DNA from: Streptomyces sp. KL109B
Lineage (GTDB): Bacteria; Actinomycetota; Actinomycetes; Streptomycetales; Streptomycetaceae
NCBI RefSeq assembly: GCF_030766935.1
Contig: NZ_JASERL010000002.1
Location: 930,001-994,000 of the forward strand
Reading direction: 5' to 3'
DNA: 64,000 nucleotides
The notes under the pieces are model-generated. The model made no database searches. It saw nothing but the letters and a program-made list of their open reading frames with translations, and was not told the origin of the DNA. How positions within the stretch are numbered: position 1 is the first letter of the stretch; the number at the start of each line of letters is the position of its first letter. A program made the position numbers and the translations under genes. Shown here in pieces: positions 16,145 to 24,116 of this stretch.

Positions 16145-17055
16145 GCGACCGGGGCCACCGATCCGGCCACCACACCGGTGACGCGGCGCAGCTTCTTCAT
16201 CGGGCCGAGCTCGGACTCGTAGACCTTCTTGACGCCGTCACCGAGGGACTGCTCGATGGTGCGGATGTCACGGACGAGCCGCGTGAGGCCCTGCGGCTCG
16301 ACCGAGGCGGCCTGGTCGGAGCCCCACATGGCGCGGTCGAGCGTGATGTGGCGCTCGACCACGCAGGCGCCGAGGGCGACGGCGGCGAGCGTGGTCTGCA
16401 GGCCGATCTCGTGTCCTGAGTAGCCGATCGGGACGTTGGGGTACTCGGCCCGCAGCGTGTTGATCACGTTGAGGTTGAGCTCCTCGGCCTTGGCCGGGTA
16501 CGTCGACGTGGCGTGCAGCAGGAGGATGTTCGCGCTGCCGAGGACCTCGACGGCGTGCCGGATCTGGGCCGGGGTCGACATGCCGGTGGACAGGATGATC
16601 GTCTTGCCGGTGGCGCGCAGGGCGCGGAGCAGTTCGTCGTCCGTCAGGGACGCGGAGGCGACCTTGTGGGCGGGGACGTCGAACTTCTCCAGGAAGGCGA
16701 CGGCCTCGGTGTCCCACGGGGAGGCGAACCAGTCGATGCCCTTCTTCTCGCAGTGCTCGTCGATGGCCCGGTACTCGTCCTCGCCGAACTCGACGCGGTG
16801 CCGGTAGTCGATGTACGTCATGCGGCCCCAGGGGGTGTCGCGCTCGATGTCCCACTGGTCGCGCGGCGTGCAGATCTCCGGGGTGCGCTTCTGGAACTTG
16901 ACGGCGTCGCAGCCTGCTTCGACCGCGGCGTCGATGAGGGCGAGGGCGTTCTCCAGGTCACCGTTGTGGTTGATGCCGATTTCGGCGATCACGTAGACGG
17001 GCGACCCATGGCCGACCGGACGGGAGCCGATGGTGCGGACAGGGCGGTGCTGCAT
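16141..17055 (-). CDS. neuB: NeuB-family nonulosonic acid synthase lacking the SAF domain
   Basis: 304 residues. NeuB enzymes condense phosphoenolpyruvate with a hexosamine or hexose (phosphate) to make a nine-carbon nonulosonic acid. The TIM barrel is intact: YVIAEIGINHNGDLENALAL at the N-terminus, AVKFQKRTPEICTP, WFASPWDTEAVAFL, ILLLHATSTYPAKAEELNLN and GYSGHEIGLQTTLAAVALGA, then VVERHITLDR. The protein ends near the barrel and lacks the C-terminal SAF/antifreeze domain (about 60 residues) found in canonical Neu5Ac synthases of roughly 345 residues. The start follows the neuA stop after three bases. In this context the product may be Kdn or Kdn-9-phosphate rather than Neu5Ac. Confidence 0.88.
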   Translation of the reverse strand: MQHRPVRTIGSRPVGHGSPVYVIAEIGINHNGDLENALALIDAAVEAGCDAVKFQKRTPEICTPRDQWDIERDTPWGRMTYIDYRHRVEFGEDEYRAIDEHCEKKGIDWFASPWDTEAVAFLEKFDVPAHKVASASLTDDELLRALRATGKTIILSTGMSTPAQIRHAVEVLGSANILLLHATSTYPAKAEELNLNVINTLRAEYPNVPIGYSGHEIGLQTTLAAVALGACVVERHITLDRAMWGSDQAASVEPQGLTRLVRDIRTIEQSLGDGVKKVYESELGPMKKLRRVTGVVAGSVAPVA

Positions 17056-17058
17056 GGT

Positions 17059-18258
17059 TCAAAGTGCCTTTCCGAGAAGGTGCGTTGCGATTTCGCGGAC
17101 AGCGCCGTGGCCCCCGCGTGACGTGGTCACGGCGCGTGCTCGTTCACGGACGATGTCGTGGGCGTCGGCCACGGCCACGGGCCAGCCGACGAGTTCGAAG
17201 CAGGGCAGGTCGTTGACGTCGTTGCCCGCGTAGAGGATCCGGCCGGGGTCGATGCCCTCGGCCTCGTACCACTTGCGCAGTTCGACGTCCTTGCTGTCGA
17301 CGCCCTGGATCACGGGCAGGCCGAGCTTGGCCGCCCGTGCGGAGACCACGGGGTTGGTCTCGCTGGAGAGGATCAGTACGGGCACGCCGGCCTTGCGCAG
17401 GCGCGCGATGCCCATGCCGTCGCCGCGGTGCACGACCACGGTCTCGTGGCCGTCCGCGTCGACCCAGACGCGGTCGTCGGTCTGGGTGCCGTCGAAGTCG
17501 AGGACGACGGCGTCGACGTCGGCGCGGGTCGGGAAGTGCCGCTCGTCCGTGAACTGCGCGAGGGCGTGGGCCCGTTCGAGGTCGGCGGGCTCGTCGATCT
17601 CAAGGGTGCGGGCGGCGTCGACGGGCACCAGGGCGATGTTCCCGAAGAACCGGTGGTTCTTGTCCCGGAAGCCCTGCGCGCGCATCGCGTAGGCGGCGCC
17701 CGTCTCAAGGAGTTCCTCAGGCCGGTCCTGGCGGCGCAGCCGCTCGGCGCTGTCGTGGTTGACCCCTTCGGCCACCATCAGCGCCCGCTTGCCCTCCTCG
17801 CGCACGCCCCGCCATACGAACCCGTGGAACGCGGAGGCGGTGAGCGCGCTGTCGGCGCCGCCCTCCAGGACGGCCGAGACGACGCCCTCGACGTCCTGCC
17901 GCGCCAGGAACGGGCTGGTGGCCTGGACGAACAGCAGGACGTCGGTGGGCTCGCCGTGCCGTTCCTCGATGGTGTCCAGGGCGTGCAGCAGCGCCGACTC
18001 GCTGGTGGCTGTGTCGGTGGCCAGTTCGGCGGGGCGTGTCACGACCTCGGCCCCGTGGCGGCGGGCCTCAGCGGCGATGTCCGCGCAGTCCGTGCTCACG
18101 ACGACGCGTGTCACCGCGCGCGCCTCGCGGCAGACCCGCACGGCACGGCCCACGAGGGAGACCCCGGCCACGGGGGCGAGGTTCTTTCCGGGGATGCCCT
18201 TGGAGCCGCCGCGCGCCGGGATCACGGCGACGACGACAGGAGCTGGAGATGGTGACAT
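17059..18258 (-). CDS. neuA: CMP-nonulosonate cytidylyltransferase fused to KdsC-like HAD phosphatase
   Basis: 399 residues from the ATG at 18258 (GAGG ten bases upstream); a longer in-frame start at 18297 is less likely. Residues about 1-225 are a NeuA cytidylyltransferase: the nucleotide-binding VVAVIPARGGSKGIPGKNLA, then LLFVQATSPFL and the GNIALVPVDAARTLEIDEP region. Residues about 235-395 are a KdsC-type HAD phosphatase with the DxDxT-like nucleophile motif VVLDFDGTQTDDRVWVDADG, VLILSSETNPVVSARA and the GNDVNDLPC motif. The fusion suggests that one polypeptide both dephosphorylates the nonulosonic acid 9-phosphate and activates the free acid with CTP. Similar C-terminal HAD domains occur in animal CMP-sialic acid synthetases. 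Start of the neuA-neuB-transferase set. Confidence 0.88.
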   Translation of the reverse strand: MSPSPAPVVVAVIPARGGSKGIPGKNLAPVAGVSLVGRAVRVCREARAVTRVVVSTDCADIAAEARRHGAEVVTRPAELATDTATSESALLHALDTIEERHGEPTDVLLFVQATSPFLARQDVEGVVSAVLEGGADSALTASAFHGFVWRGVREEGKRALMVAEGVNHDSAERLRRQDRPEELLETGAAYAMRAQGFRDKNHRFFGNIALVPVDAARTLEIDEPADLERAHALAQFTDERHFPTRADVDAVVLDFDGTQTDDRVWVDADGHETVVVHRGDGMGIARLRKAGVPVLILSSETNPVVSARAAKLGLPVIQGVDSKDVELRKWYEAEGIDPGRILYAGNDVNDLPCFELVGWPVAVADAHDIVRERARAVTTSRGGHGAVREIATHLLGKAL

Positions 18259-18330
18259 GTCATACCTCGTGGTGGTACGGGTAGCCGAACGGGGCACGCA
18301 CGGCGTGGGGCCGTGCGCGTGGGACGAGGT

Positions 18331-18381
18331 GGGGGGGGAACCGCGTGAGGGGGGGGCGGGGTGGCGGGAGGGGCGGGTGGC
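18331..18381. repeat. G-run cluster between two cluster genes
   Basis: The 130-base gap between the DUF6716 gene and neuA holds two runs of eight Gs (18331-18338 and 18349-18356) and several GGG/GGGG tracts up to about 18377 on the plus strand. It forms a strong G-quadruplex motif in DNA. The minus-strand transcript would be C-rich here. Homopolymeric G-runs are also prone to slippage. Confidence 0.6.
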
Positions 18382-18388
18382 CCGGGGT

Positions 18389-19672
18389 CTAGAGGCCGCC
18401 CCACCGTTGGATCTTCGGCGCCACGTTCTGGACGCCGAACCGGTAGGCGCGGCGCAGCGCCTTCCGTGAGGTTCGGGCCATCAGACCGGGGCGTTGACCG
18501 GCGGAGCCCGCTGAGTGGGGCAGCGGCGTTCCGTCGGGGGCCAGTCCGCGCCTGGCCAGGAGCCGTGGCAGATAGCCCGCGGCGTTCTGCATCGTGTAGT
18601 ACGGCCGGATCCGCGGCAGCGGGCTCCGGCTCAACCGCAGGACACGGTCCCGCAGTTGGGCGTAGGGGTCGTGGGCGAGGATGCCCTGTTCCTCCAGCCA
18701 GCCCGGCTCGGCGTAGGGCTGGGCGCCCTCGTCGATCTCGTTCCAGGAGGCGACGCAGCCGGAGCCGGTGAAGTAGTGGTTTCCGTGCGGTTCGCGCACG
18801 CCCAGATCGCTGAGGATCACCGTGGGGATGCCTCGGTGCATCGATTCGAGGGCGGCGGTGGAGCTGACCGTGACCAGCAGGTCGGTGCGGTCGAGCACCT
18901 CGGCCATGTTTCCGTACACGAACCGCAGGTTGGGCGGCAGCGGCTCGCCGAGCTGTTCGGCGAGCGACTCGTAGTGGTACGGCTCGATGTGCGTGGTCTG
19001 CTCGCCCGGCCGCGAGCGCAGCTTGATCAGCACCTCGCGGCCGGGGCGGAGGCGGGCGTGCTGGATGGCGCGGCGCAGGATGTAGACGCGTCCGTCGCGG
19101 TCCTCGGGCACGGAGGGCTGCACGGCGAAGGTGACGGTGAACGGGTGGGTGGCGCCGGTGCGCAGCGGGTCGTAGCGCTCATCGGCGAAGAAGGGCAGCG
19201 CCGTCTGCACCACGCACCGGTCGTCGATGCCCAGGCCCCGGTAGATCTCCCGGAACCGGCGGGCGTCGAAGGGGCTGTTGGCCAGGACCACGTCGGCGCC
19301 GGCCCGCAGCAGCAGCCCGTCCGTCAGGTTCTCGTAGACGACGCCCACGTATCCGGTGACCAGGACGGGGCGGTGCGCGGATTCCTCGAAGGCGCGGCCG
19401 AGGCCGTGCAGGACGGCCTGGGTGGTACCGCCGACGGAGCCCACGATGAGCACGTCGGCGCGGTGCAGTTCGCCGCTCGTGACGAACTCCGCGACCGACG
19501 ACTGGGTCACCGCGGCGGGTTCGATGCCCACCTCGGCCATCTGCCTCGCGGTGGGCGTGGCCCGGCCGTTGAGCATGTGGGCGTGCACCCAGGGGTGGGG
19601 GTGGAGCCGCTGCGCCAACTCGCCACCCCACTTCCATCGGGTGTCGGAGTCGGCGAGTACGTGGATACGCAT
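18389..19672 (-). CDS. DUF6716 family putative glycosyltransferase
   Basis: 427 residues. The sequence has a GT-B-like look: an N-terminal Rossmann start (RIHVLADSDTRWKWGGELAQ), a central ADVLIVGSVGGTTQAVLHGL segment, and a C-terminal nucleotide-sugar-like region with LLVTVSSTAALESMHRGIPT and VILSDLGVREPHGNHYF. I associate this with DUF6716, which occurs in Streptomyces nonulosonate clusters. There is no signal peptide. The C-terminal 50 residues are basic (ARTSRKALRRAYRFGVQNVA), possibly for membrane-surface attachment. A GAAGGA lies upstream of the ATG. It is probably one of the chain-building or capping transferases of the polymer, but its exact substrate cannot be read from the sequence. 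Confidence 0.65.
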   Translation of the reverse strand: MRIHVLADSDTRWKWGGELAQRLHPHPWVHAHMLNGRATPTARQMAEVGIEPAAVTQSSVAEFVTSGELHRADVLIVGSVGGTTQAVLHGLGRAFEESAHRPVLVTGYVGVVYENLTDGLLLRAGADVVLANSPFDARRFREIYRGLGIDDRCVVQTALPFFADERYDPLRTGATHPFTVTFAVQPSVPEDRDGRVYILRRAIQHARLRPGREVLIKLRSRPGEQTTHIEPYHYESLAEQLGEPLPPNLRFVYGNMAEVLDRTDLLVTVSSTAALESMHRGIPTVILSDLGVREPHGNHYFTGSGCVASWNEIDEGAQPYAEPGWLEEQGILAHDPYAQLRDRVLRLSRSPLPRIRPYYTMQNAAGYLPRLLARRGLAPDGTPLPHSAGSAGQRPGLMARTSRKALRRAYRFGVQNVAPKIQRWGGL

Positions 19673-19789
19673 CGCCTGTGGTGTTCCTTCGGGTCGCGGG
19701 GGTGTCCCGGCGGGCGGGACCGAGGACCGGGCTGGGTCAGGTGGTGTCTGCGGTGATCGTGCCGGGAGCGGCCCGGACCGGCTCCCCGC

Positions 19790-21556
19790 TCATCCGGGGG
19801 CCATCGCCTTGGCCGCCTTGCGCGCCCCCCGTGCCGTGACGAGCCGGGCCGCGGCGGCGGATTCGGGGTTGATCCGCAGCGCCTCCTGGGCGGCGAAGAC
19901 GCGCAGCGACTTGCCTTCCCGGCCGATCAGGGAGGCCACTTCAGCGATCTTGATCCAGGTCATCGCCCGGTCGTCGCCCGACATGGCGGCGAGCGAGAGC
20001 ATCCGCTTGGCCTGCTCGTAGTCGTCTTCCATGACGTGGATGCGCGCCATCCCGATGAGGACGTCCATGGGCTTGCGGTCCTTGAGGATCGCCTCGCCGA
20101 TGCGCCGTGCGGCGTCGGTCTCGTCGGCTTCCAGGTGTTCGAGGAAGGAGTCGACCGTGAGTGTCTCCTGGGACGGCTTGACCTTCGGCCCGCTCTTCTT
20201 GCCCTTGCGGCCCTTCTCCCCCTCCATCGCCTGCCATTCGGCCTCGGACGGCGCTCCCGGCAGGGACAGCTTGTACAGCAGATCGGGCTTGAAGTGCATG
20301 CCGAGGACCGGGCGGACCTCCAGCTGCGGCAGGACGCGGGCCACGTAGGCGACGGCGCGCTCCCGAAGGTGCGGGTTCCGCTCCGGCTGCATGCAGTACC
20401 CGACGGCGGCGATGTACTCGGCCAACTCCCGCTGCACCCACTGGGGATCGCTCAGCAGGTCGGTGGCCGCGAAGCCGCTGCCCTCCAGGTCGGGCAGCGC
20501 CACCTCGCAGATCGTCACGGGGACGCGGTTGCTGTTCGGGTAGGGCCGCATCTTGCGCAGCACCTCACGGGTGCCGACCGCGGCGGCCGGGATGCCGTAG
20601 ACCGCGCGGGCGGTGAACAGGGCCGTGGAGAAGCAGCCGATCACCACGCTGGGCCGCAGATACCCGAAGACCGCCTCCGCGAGCAGCGGGGTGTCCAGGA
20701 CCACGATCCGTACGTCGAGTTCGCCGGCCCGCAGTACGAGGGAGTCGCTGAAGCTCTGCGGCGCGCTCGGGTGCGGCTTGAACACCACGGAGGTGAAGCC
20801 CAGGTTCACCGCGGCCTCGAACATCCGCAGGTGCAGCTGCTCTTCCTCCTCCTCGGTCAGCAGCCCGATGCTCGACAGGTACTGGCCGAGCAGCATGGCC
20901 GATCCGGACCGCCCTGCCGGGAAACCCGCGGGGATCAGCCCGGCGAGGACCCGCCCGCAGGCCTGCCCGAACTCTCCGAAGACGCGCTGCACCGCACCGG
21001 GGTCGACCGGCTCGCCTGGGATCCCGTACTCGCTCAGGAGCAGCGGCCGCAGGCCGGGGATGAGGTCGAGGTAGAGGGTGCGCCGGATGCGCGTGTACAC
21101 GTCGCGGGGCAGCGCGTTGCGCGTGGGGCCGTAGGTCATGAGGCCGTCGGCGTAGACCGTGATCTGCGCGTTTCGGAAGATCTTGCAGAAGGACAGGGCC
21201 GGCTTCACCTGGATCGACTCGACGACCAGCTCCATCGGAGCCTGGAGCAACTGCCAGCGCACACCGAGGAGTTCACGCCACATGGCCACGTCCTCGACGC
21301 GCGGGTCCCACAGGCTCGGGTGGTACGGGAAGATCACGTCGTTCCATGAGACCACCAGGTCGAACCGGGGCCGCAGCGCCTCGAATCCGCGCATGGCGTG
21401 CAGCGGAGTGGTGACCTCCGGGATCTCCGTGTTCGTGCACACCACGAGGATGCGGCGCACCCCCTGGGCGGGCCCGAACTGCCCGGCGTCGATGGCGGCC
21501 GAGAGCGTCAGGGCCCCGTACAGGGTGGAGGCGACGAATATCTGGCTGCCCCTCAT
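19790..21556 (-). CDS. Polysialyltransferase family (POLYST) glycosyltransferase with C-terminal repeat extension
   Basis: 588 residues from ATG 21556, which overlaps the stop of the upstream GT2 gene by four bases; the longer open frame upstream is antisense noise. Residues about 1-460 match alpha-2,8-polysialyltransferase-like enzymes. RNAQITVYADGLMTYG supplies the acidic-Asp-Gly motif (here ADG), SVVFKPHPSAPQSF the Lys-Pro-His-Pro motif, and SVVIGCFSTALFTARAVYGI the Ser-Thr CMP-binding segment. A Lys/Gly-rich linker (GEKGRKGKKSGPKVKPS) leads to a C-terminal TPR-like helical extension of about 110 residues (ARIHVMEDDYEQAKRMLSLA). It likely polymerises the CMP-activated nonulosonic acid. Confidence 0.78.
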   Translation of the reverse strand: MRGSQIFVASTLYGALTLSAAIDAGQFGPAQGVRRILVVCTNTEIPEVTTPLHAMRGFEALRPRFDLVVSWNDVIFPYHPSLWDPRVEDVAMWRELLGVRWQLLQAPMELVVESIQVKPALSFCKIFRNAQITVYADGLMTYGPTRNALPRDVYTRIRRTLYLDLIPGLRPLLLSEYGIPGEPVDPGAVQRVFGEFGQACGRVLAGLIPAGFPAGRSGSAMLLGQYLSSIGLLTEEEEEQLHLRMFEAAVNLGFTSVVFKPHPSAPQSFSDSLVLRAGELDVRIVVLDTPLLAEAVFGYLRPSVVIGCFSTALFTARAVYGIPAAAVGTREVLRKMRPYPNSNRVPVTICEVALPDLEGSGFAATDLLSDPQWVQRELAEYIAAVGYCMQPERNPHLRERAVAYVARVLPQLEVRPVLGMHFKPDLLYKLSLPGAPSEAEWQAMEGEKGRKGKKSGPKVKPSQETLTVDSFLEHLEADETDAARRIGEAILKDRKPMDVLIGMARIHVMEDDYEQAKRMLSLAAMSGDDRAMTWIKIAEVASLIGREGKSLRVFAAQEALRINPESAAAARLVTARGARKAAKAMAPG

Positions 21557-22635
21557 GCCGTCGCCTCTACGGGCCTGCGCATGCCGCGCGCGTCCGGGGC
21601 GGCACGACGCTCCCGGCGGGACGGACGCCGCGCGCCGCGCCGCGGGGCGGGGGCGGCGGACACGGCCGACTCGGCCTCGAACGACATGTCGCGCACGGCG
21701 TTGATGAGTTGGGCGCGGCGCTCGCCCATGTCCTCCAGTGTCTGCTCCAGCAGTGCCTGCGGCAGCCGGTGCAGCGCATGGGCCGTCCGGCCCTTGAGCA
21801 GCGCCCGTACGTCGTCCTCGTAGGTGTCGGCCCGGTCCAGGTGGATCGCCATCATCGCGCAGTAGGTCCGGATCACCTTGGGCATGATCTGCTGTCCCCA
21901 CGGGTGGGCGGCCACTTCCTGGACCACCCGGTCGAAGCAGGGGATGAAGTCGAGTTGGCGCTCGTCCGGGATGCGGGTGAGCGAGGTGGTGACGTCGCGG
22001 CGGTAGAAGATGCCCGCCAGGTCTACGGCGACGTAGGTGTCGGTGTTGAGGTGCAGCCGCCAGGTCCACATGCGGTCCTCGGCCGTGCGCAGCGTCTCGT
22101 CGAAGAAGAGCAGGTCGCGGCTCGCGAGGACCTCACGGTTGAAGATCCCGGCCCACACCAAGGGGTAGTCGACCATGGTGGACGCGTCCACAGGCATGAT
22201 CGAATCGATCGGCGACAGCAGGGTGTTGCGCACGGCCTGGGGCGAGCGGACGACCTCGCGCTTCTTGCCGACGACGCGGACGTGGTCGGTGCGGACGAAG
22301 TGACAGCCGAAGTGGTCGATGGCCGCGACCAGTCGGGCGAGGTAGCCGGGCGCGAACCAGTCGTCGCCGTCGAGGAAGGCCACGTACTGGCCCTTGGCCA
22401 GGCGCAGACCGGTGTTGCGCGTCGTGGAGATGCCGGAGTTCTGCGGGTTCCGGTAGAGCACCCCGCCGGGCACCTTGCGGATCTCCCGCTGCAGAAGTTC
22501 CCAAGTGCCGTCGGTGGAGCAGTCGTCGACGACGATGAACTCGAAGTCCTGACGGGCGTTGAAGGCAAGGGACTTGAGCGTCGTGACGCAGTAGTCGCGC
22601 ACGTTGTACATGGGCACGATGACGGAGAGCTTCAT
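21553..22635 (-). CDS. Family 2 glycosyltransferase
   Basis: 360 residues, first gene of the minus-strand polymer cluster. The GT-A fold motifs are plain: MKLSVIVPMYNVRDYCVTTL, the nucleotide-binding FIVVDDCSTDGTWELL, GISTTRNTGLRLAKGQYVAF and the metal-binding LDGDDWFAPGYLARLV, with ETLRTAEDRMWTWRL as a probable catalytic-base region. The C-terminal 40 residues are Arg/Ala-rich and look disordered. ATG 22635 has GAGG eight bases upstream. It likely builds the primer or linkage unit, or adds a side sugar to the polymer. It is coupled to the polysialyltransferase-like gene by a four-base overlap. Confidence 0.85.
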   Translation of the reverse strand: MKLSVIVPMYNVRDYCVTTLKSLAFNARQDFEFIVVDDCSTDGTWELLQREIRKVPGGVLYRNPQNSGISTTRNTGLRLAKGQYVAFLDGDDWFAPGYLARLVAAIDHFGCHFVRTDHVRVVGKKREVVRSPQAVRNTLLSPIDSIMPVDASTMVDYPLVWAGIFNREVLASRDLLFFDETLRTAEDRMWTWRLHLNTDTYVAVDLAGIFYRRDVTTSLTRIPDERQLDFIPCFDRVVQEVAAHPWGQQIMPKVIRTYCAMMAIHLDRADTYEDDVRALLKGRTAHALHRLPQALLEQTLEDMGERRAQLINAVRDMSFEAESAVSAAPAPRRGARRPSRRERRAAPDARGMRRPVEATA

Positions 22636-23027
22636 CAGTTGTGCCTCGAATCCGGTGTCTCAGGGCCGACCGGAGCGCGTCCGGTCGGCGAATGTGCAAC
22701 GTGAGCAGCGAAGCCGTACACGACAACACTGTCCTTGTTGAACCCCACCGCCCCCCCAGGCGTATTCAGCGCAACAGTTGCACGCAGAACTGCTGCACGG
22801 GATGTTCACACTTCGCTCATCTCTTGTCCAGAGCCCTTCGGGGCATATGACGGCCAACGCCCCAATTGCTCTCGCTTTTTACATCACATCGACACTGTCA
22901 GTGATCAAAGATGGCATCAATCCGGCAACTTCCGTCTATAGTTCGTGGTTCCCTCGCCGGTCCCCCCACGCGGCGCGCGACGCGCGTCACGCCGTCAGGA
23001 CCCTTGGCATACAGAGGATTGAGCGAG
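22636..23027. promoter_or_regulatory. Divergent promoter region of polymer cluster and LCP gene
   Basis: 392 bases without a gene between the divergent GT2 and LCP genes. The middle (about 22795-22950) is unusually AT-rich for this genome. TATAGT around 22938 could be a -10 element for the LCP gene. No strong palindrome was seen. Confidence 0.4.
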
Positions 23028-24116
23028 ATGAGCTCCGACACCGCAGCACCCCCGTCCCATCGCCGCGCCAACGGGCGCCGGCGCGCGACGAAGCCACGCC
23101 GCAGACGCCGTGCGCTGCGGTGGTTCCTGTACGGGCTGTTGGTCCTCGTCCTCGCCGCAGGCGGCACCGGCTACTGGCTCTACGACAACCTCAACAGCAA
23201 CATCGACGGCGTCGACCTCGACAAGGCCATTGGCGGGGACCGCCCCGAGAAGCTGCCGACGTCCGGGCAGAACATCCTCGTGCTCGGCTCCGACTCCCGC
23301 TCCGGCGCCAACGCCTCGCTCGGCACCGGCAAGGTCGCCGGTGCCCGGTCCGACACCGCGATGGTGCTTCACGTACCCGAGGGCCGCTCCCGGGCGACCG
23401 CCGTGAGCATTCCGCGCGACACCCTCGTGACCCGGCCGACGTGCACGAAGGCGGACGGCACGAGCACGCCGGAGGCGCGGCGGGTGATGTTCAACTCCGT
23501 GTATTCGCTGGCCGGTCCTGCCTGTGTCGTGAAGACCGTCGAGGCGATGTCGGGGGTCCGCATGGACCACTTCGTGGAGATCGACTTCGCCGGGTTCAAG
23601 GGGCTGGTCGACGCGATCGGCGGCGTGAGCGTCACCGTCGACAAGCCGATCCACGACACGTCCAGCGGGCTCGACCTCGCCGCCGGTACGCACAAGTTGG
23701 ACGGCACCCAGTCGCTGGCGTTCGTACGGACCCGGCACGGCATCGGCGACGGCTCCGACCTCGGCCGCATCGGGCTCCAGCAGCAGTTCATGATCGCCCT
23801 GTTGAGCGAGATCAAGCAGCAGGACCTGCTGGGCAGCCCCACCAAGACGTACAAGATCGCGAACAGTCTCACCGAGTCGATGACGACCGACGACGGGCTC
23901 GCCTCGCTCACCAAGCTCGCCAAGTTCGGGCGGAGCATGCGGGGCGTCGACCCGGCGAGCATGGAGACGATCATGCTTCCGGTCGCGTACGACAAGGTGG
24001 ACCGCAACCGCGTGGTGGCCGCGCAGCCGCAGGCCGACACGTTGTGGAAGGCGATCAGGGGCGACCGCGAGATCCCGGAGTCGGCGAAGAAGTCCCCGGC
24101 GCAGGGCGGCTCCTAG
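23028..24116 (+). CDS. LytR-CpsA-Psr (LCP) family cell-wall polymer ligase
   Basis: 362 residues from ATG 23028. Layout: a basic cytoplasmic tail of about 35 residues (RRANGRRRATKPRRRRRALR), one transmembrane segment (WFLYGLLVLVLAAGGTGYWL), then an extracellular LCP domain. Family motifs are present: NILVLGSDSRSG, ARSDTAMVLHV, VSIPRDTLV with the Arg/Asp pair, DHFVEIDFAGFKGLVDAIGG and SLAFVRTRHGIGDGSDLGRI. LCP proteins move undecaprenyl-phosphate-linked anionic polymers onto peptidoglycan. Its placement divergent to the nonulosonate cluster suggests it attaches that polymer. Its last 62 bases overlap the convergent glycosyltransferase gene. Confidence 0.9.
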   Translation: MSSDTAAPPSHRRANGRRRATKPRRRRRALRWFLYGLLVLVLAAGGTGYWLYDNLNSNIDGVDLDKAIGGDRPEKLPTSGQNILVLGSDSRSGANASLGTGKVAGARSDTAMVLHVPEGRSRATAVSIPRDTLVTRPTCTKADGTSTPEARRVMFNSVYSLAGPACVVKTVEAMSGVRMDHFVEIDFAGFKGLVDAIGGVSVTVDKPIHDTSSGLDLAAGTHKLDGTQSLAFVRTRHGIGDGSDLGRIGLQQQFMIALLSEIKQQDLLGSPTKTYKIANSLTESMTTDDGLASLTKLAKFGRSMRGVDPASMETIMLPVAYDKVDRNRVVAAQPQADTLWKAIRGDREIPESAKKSPAQGGS

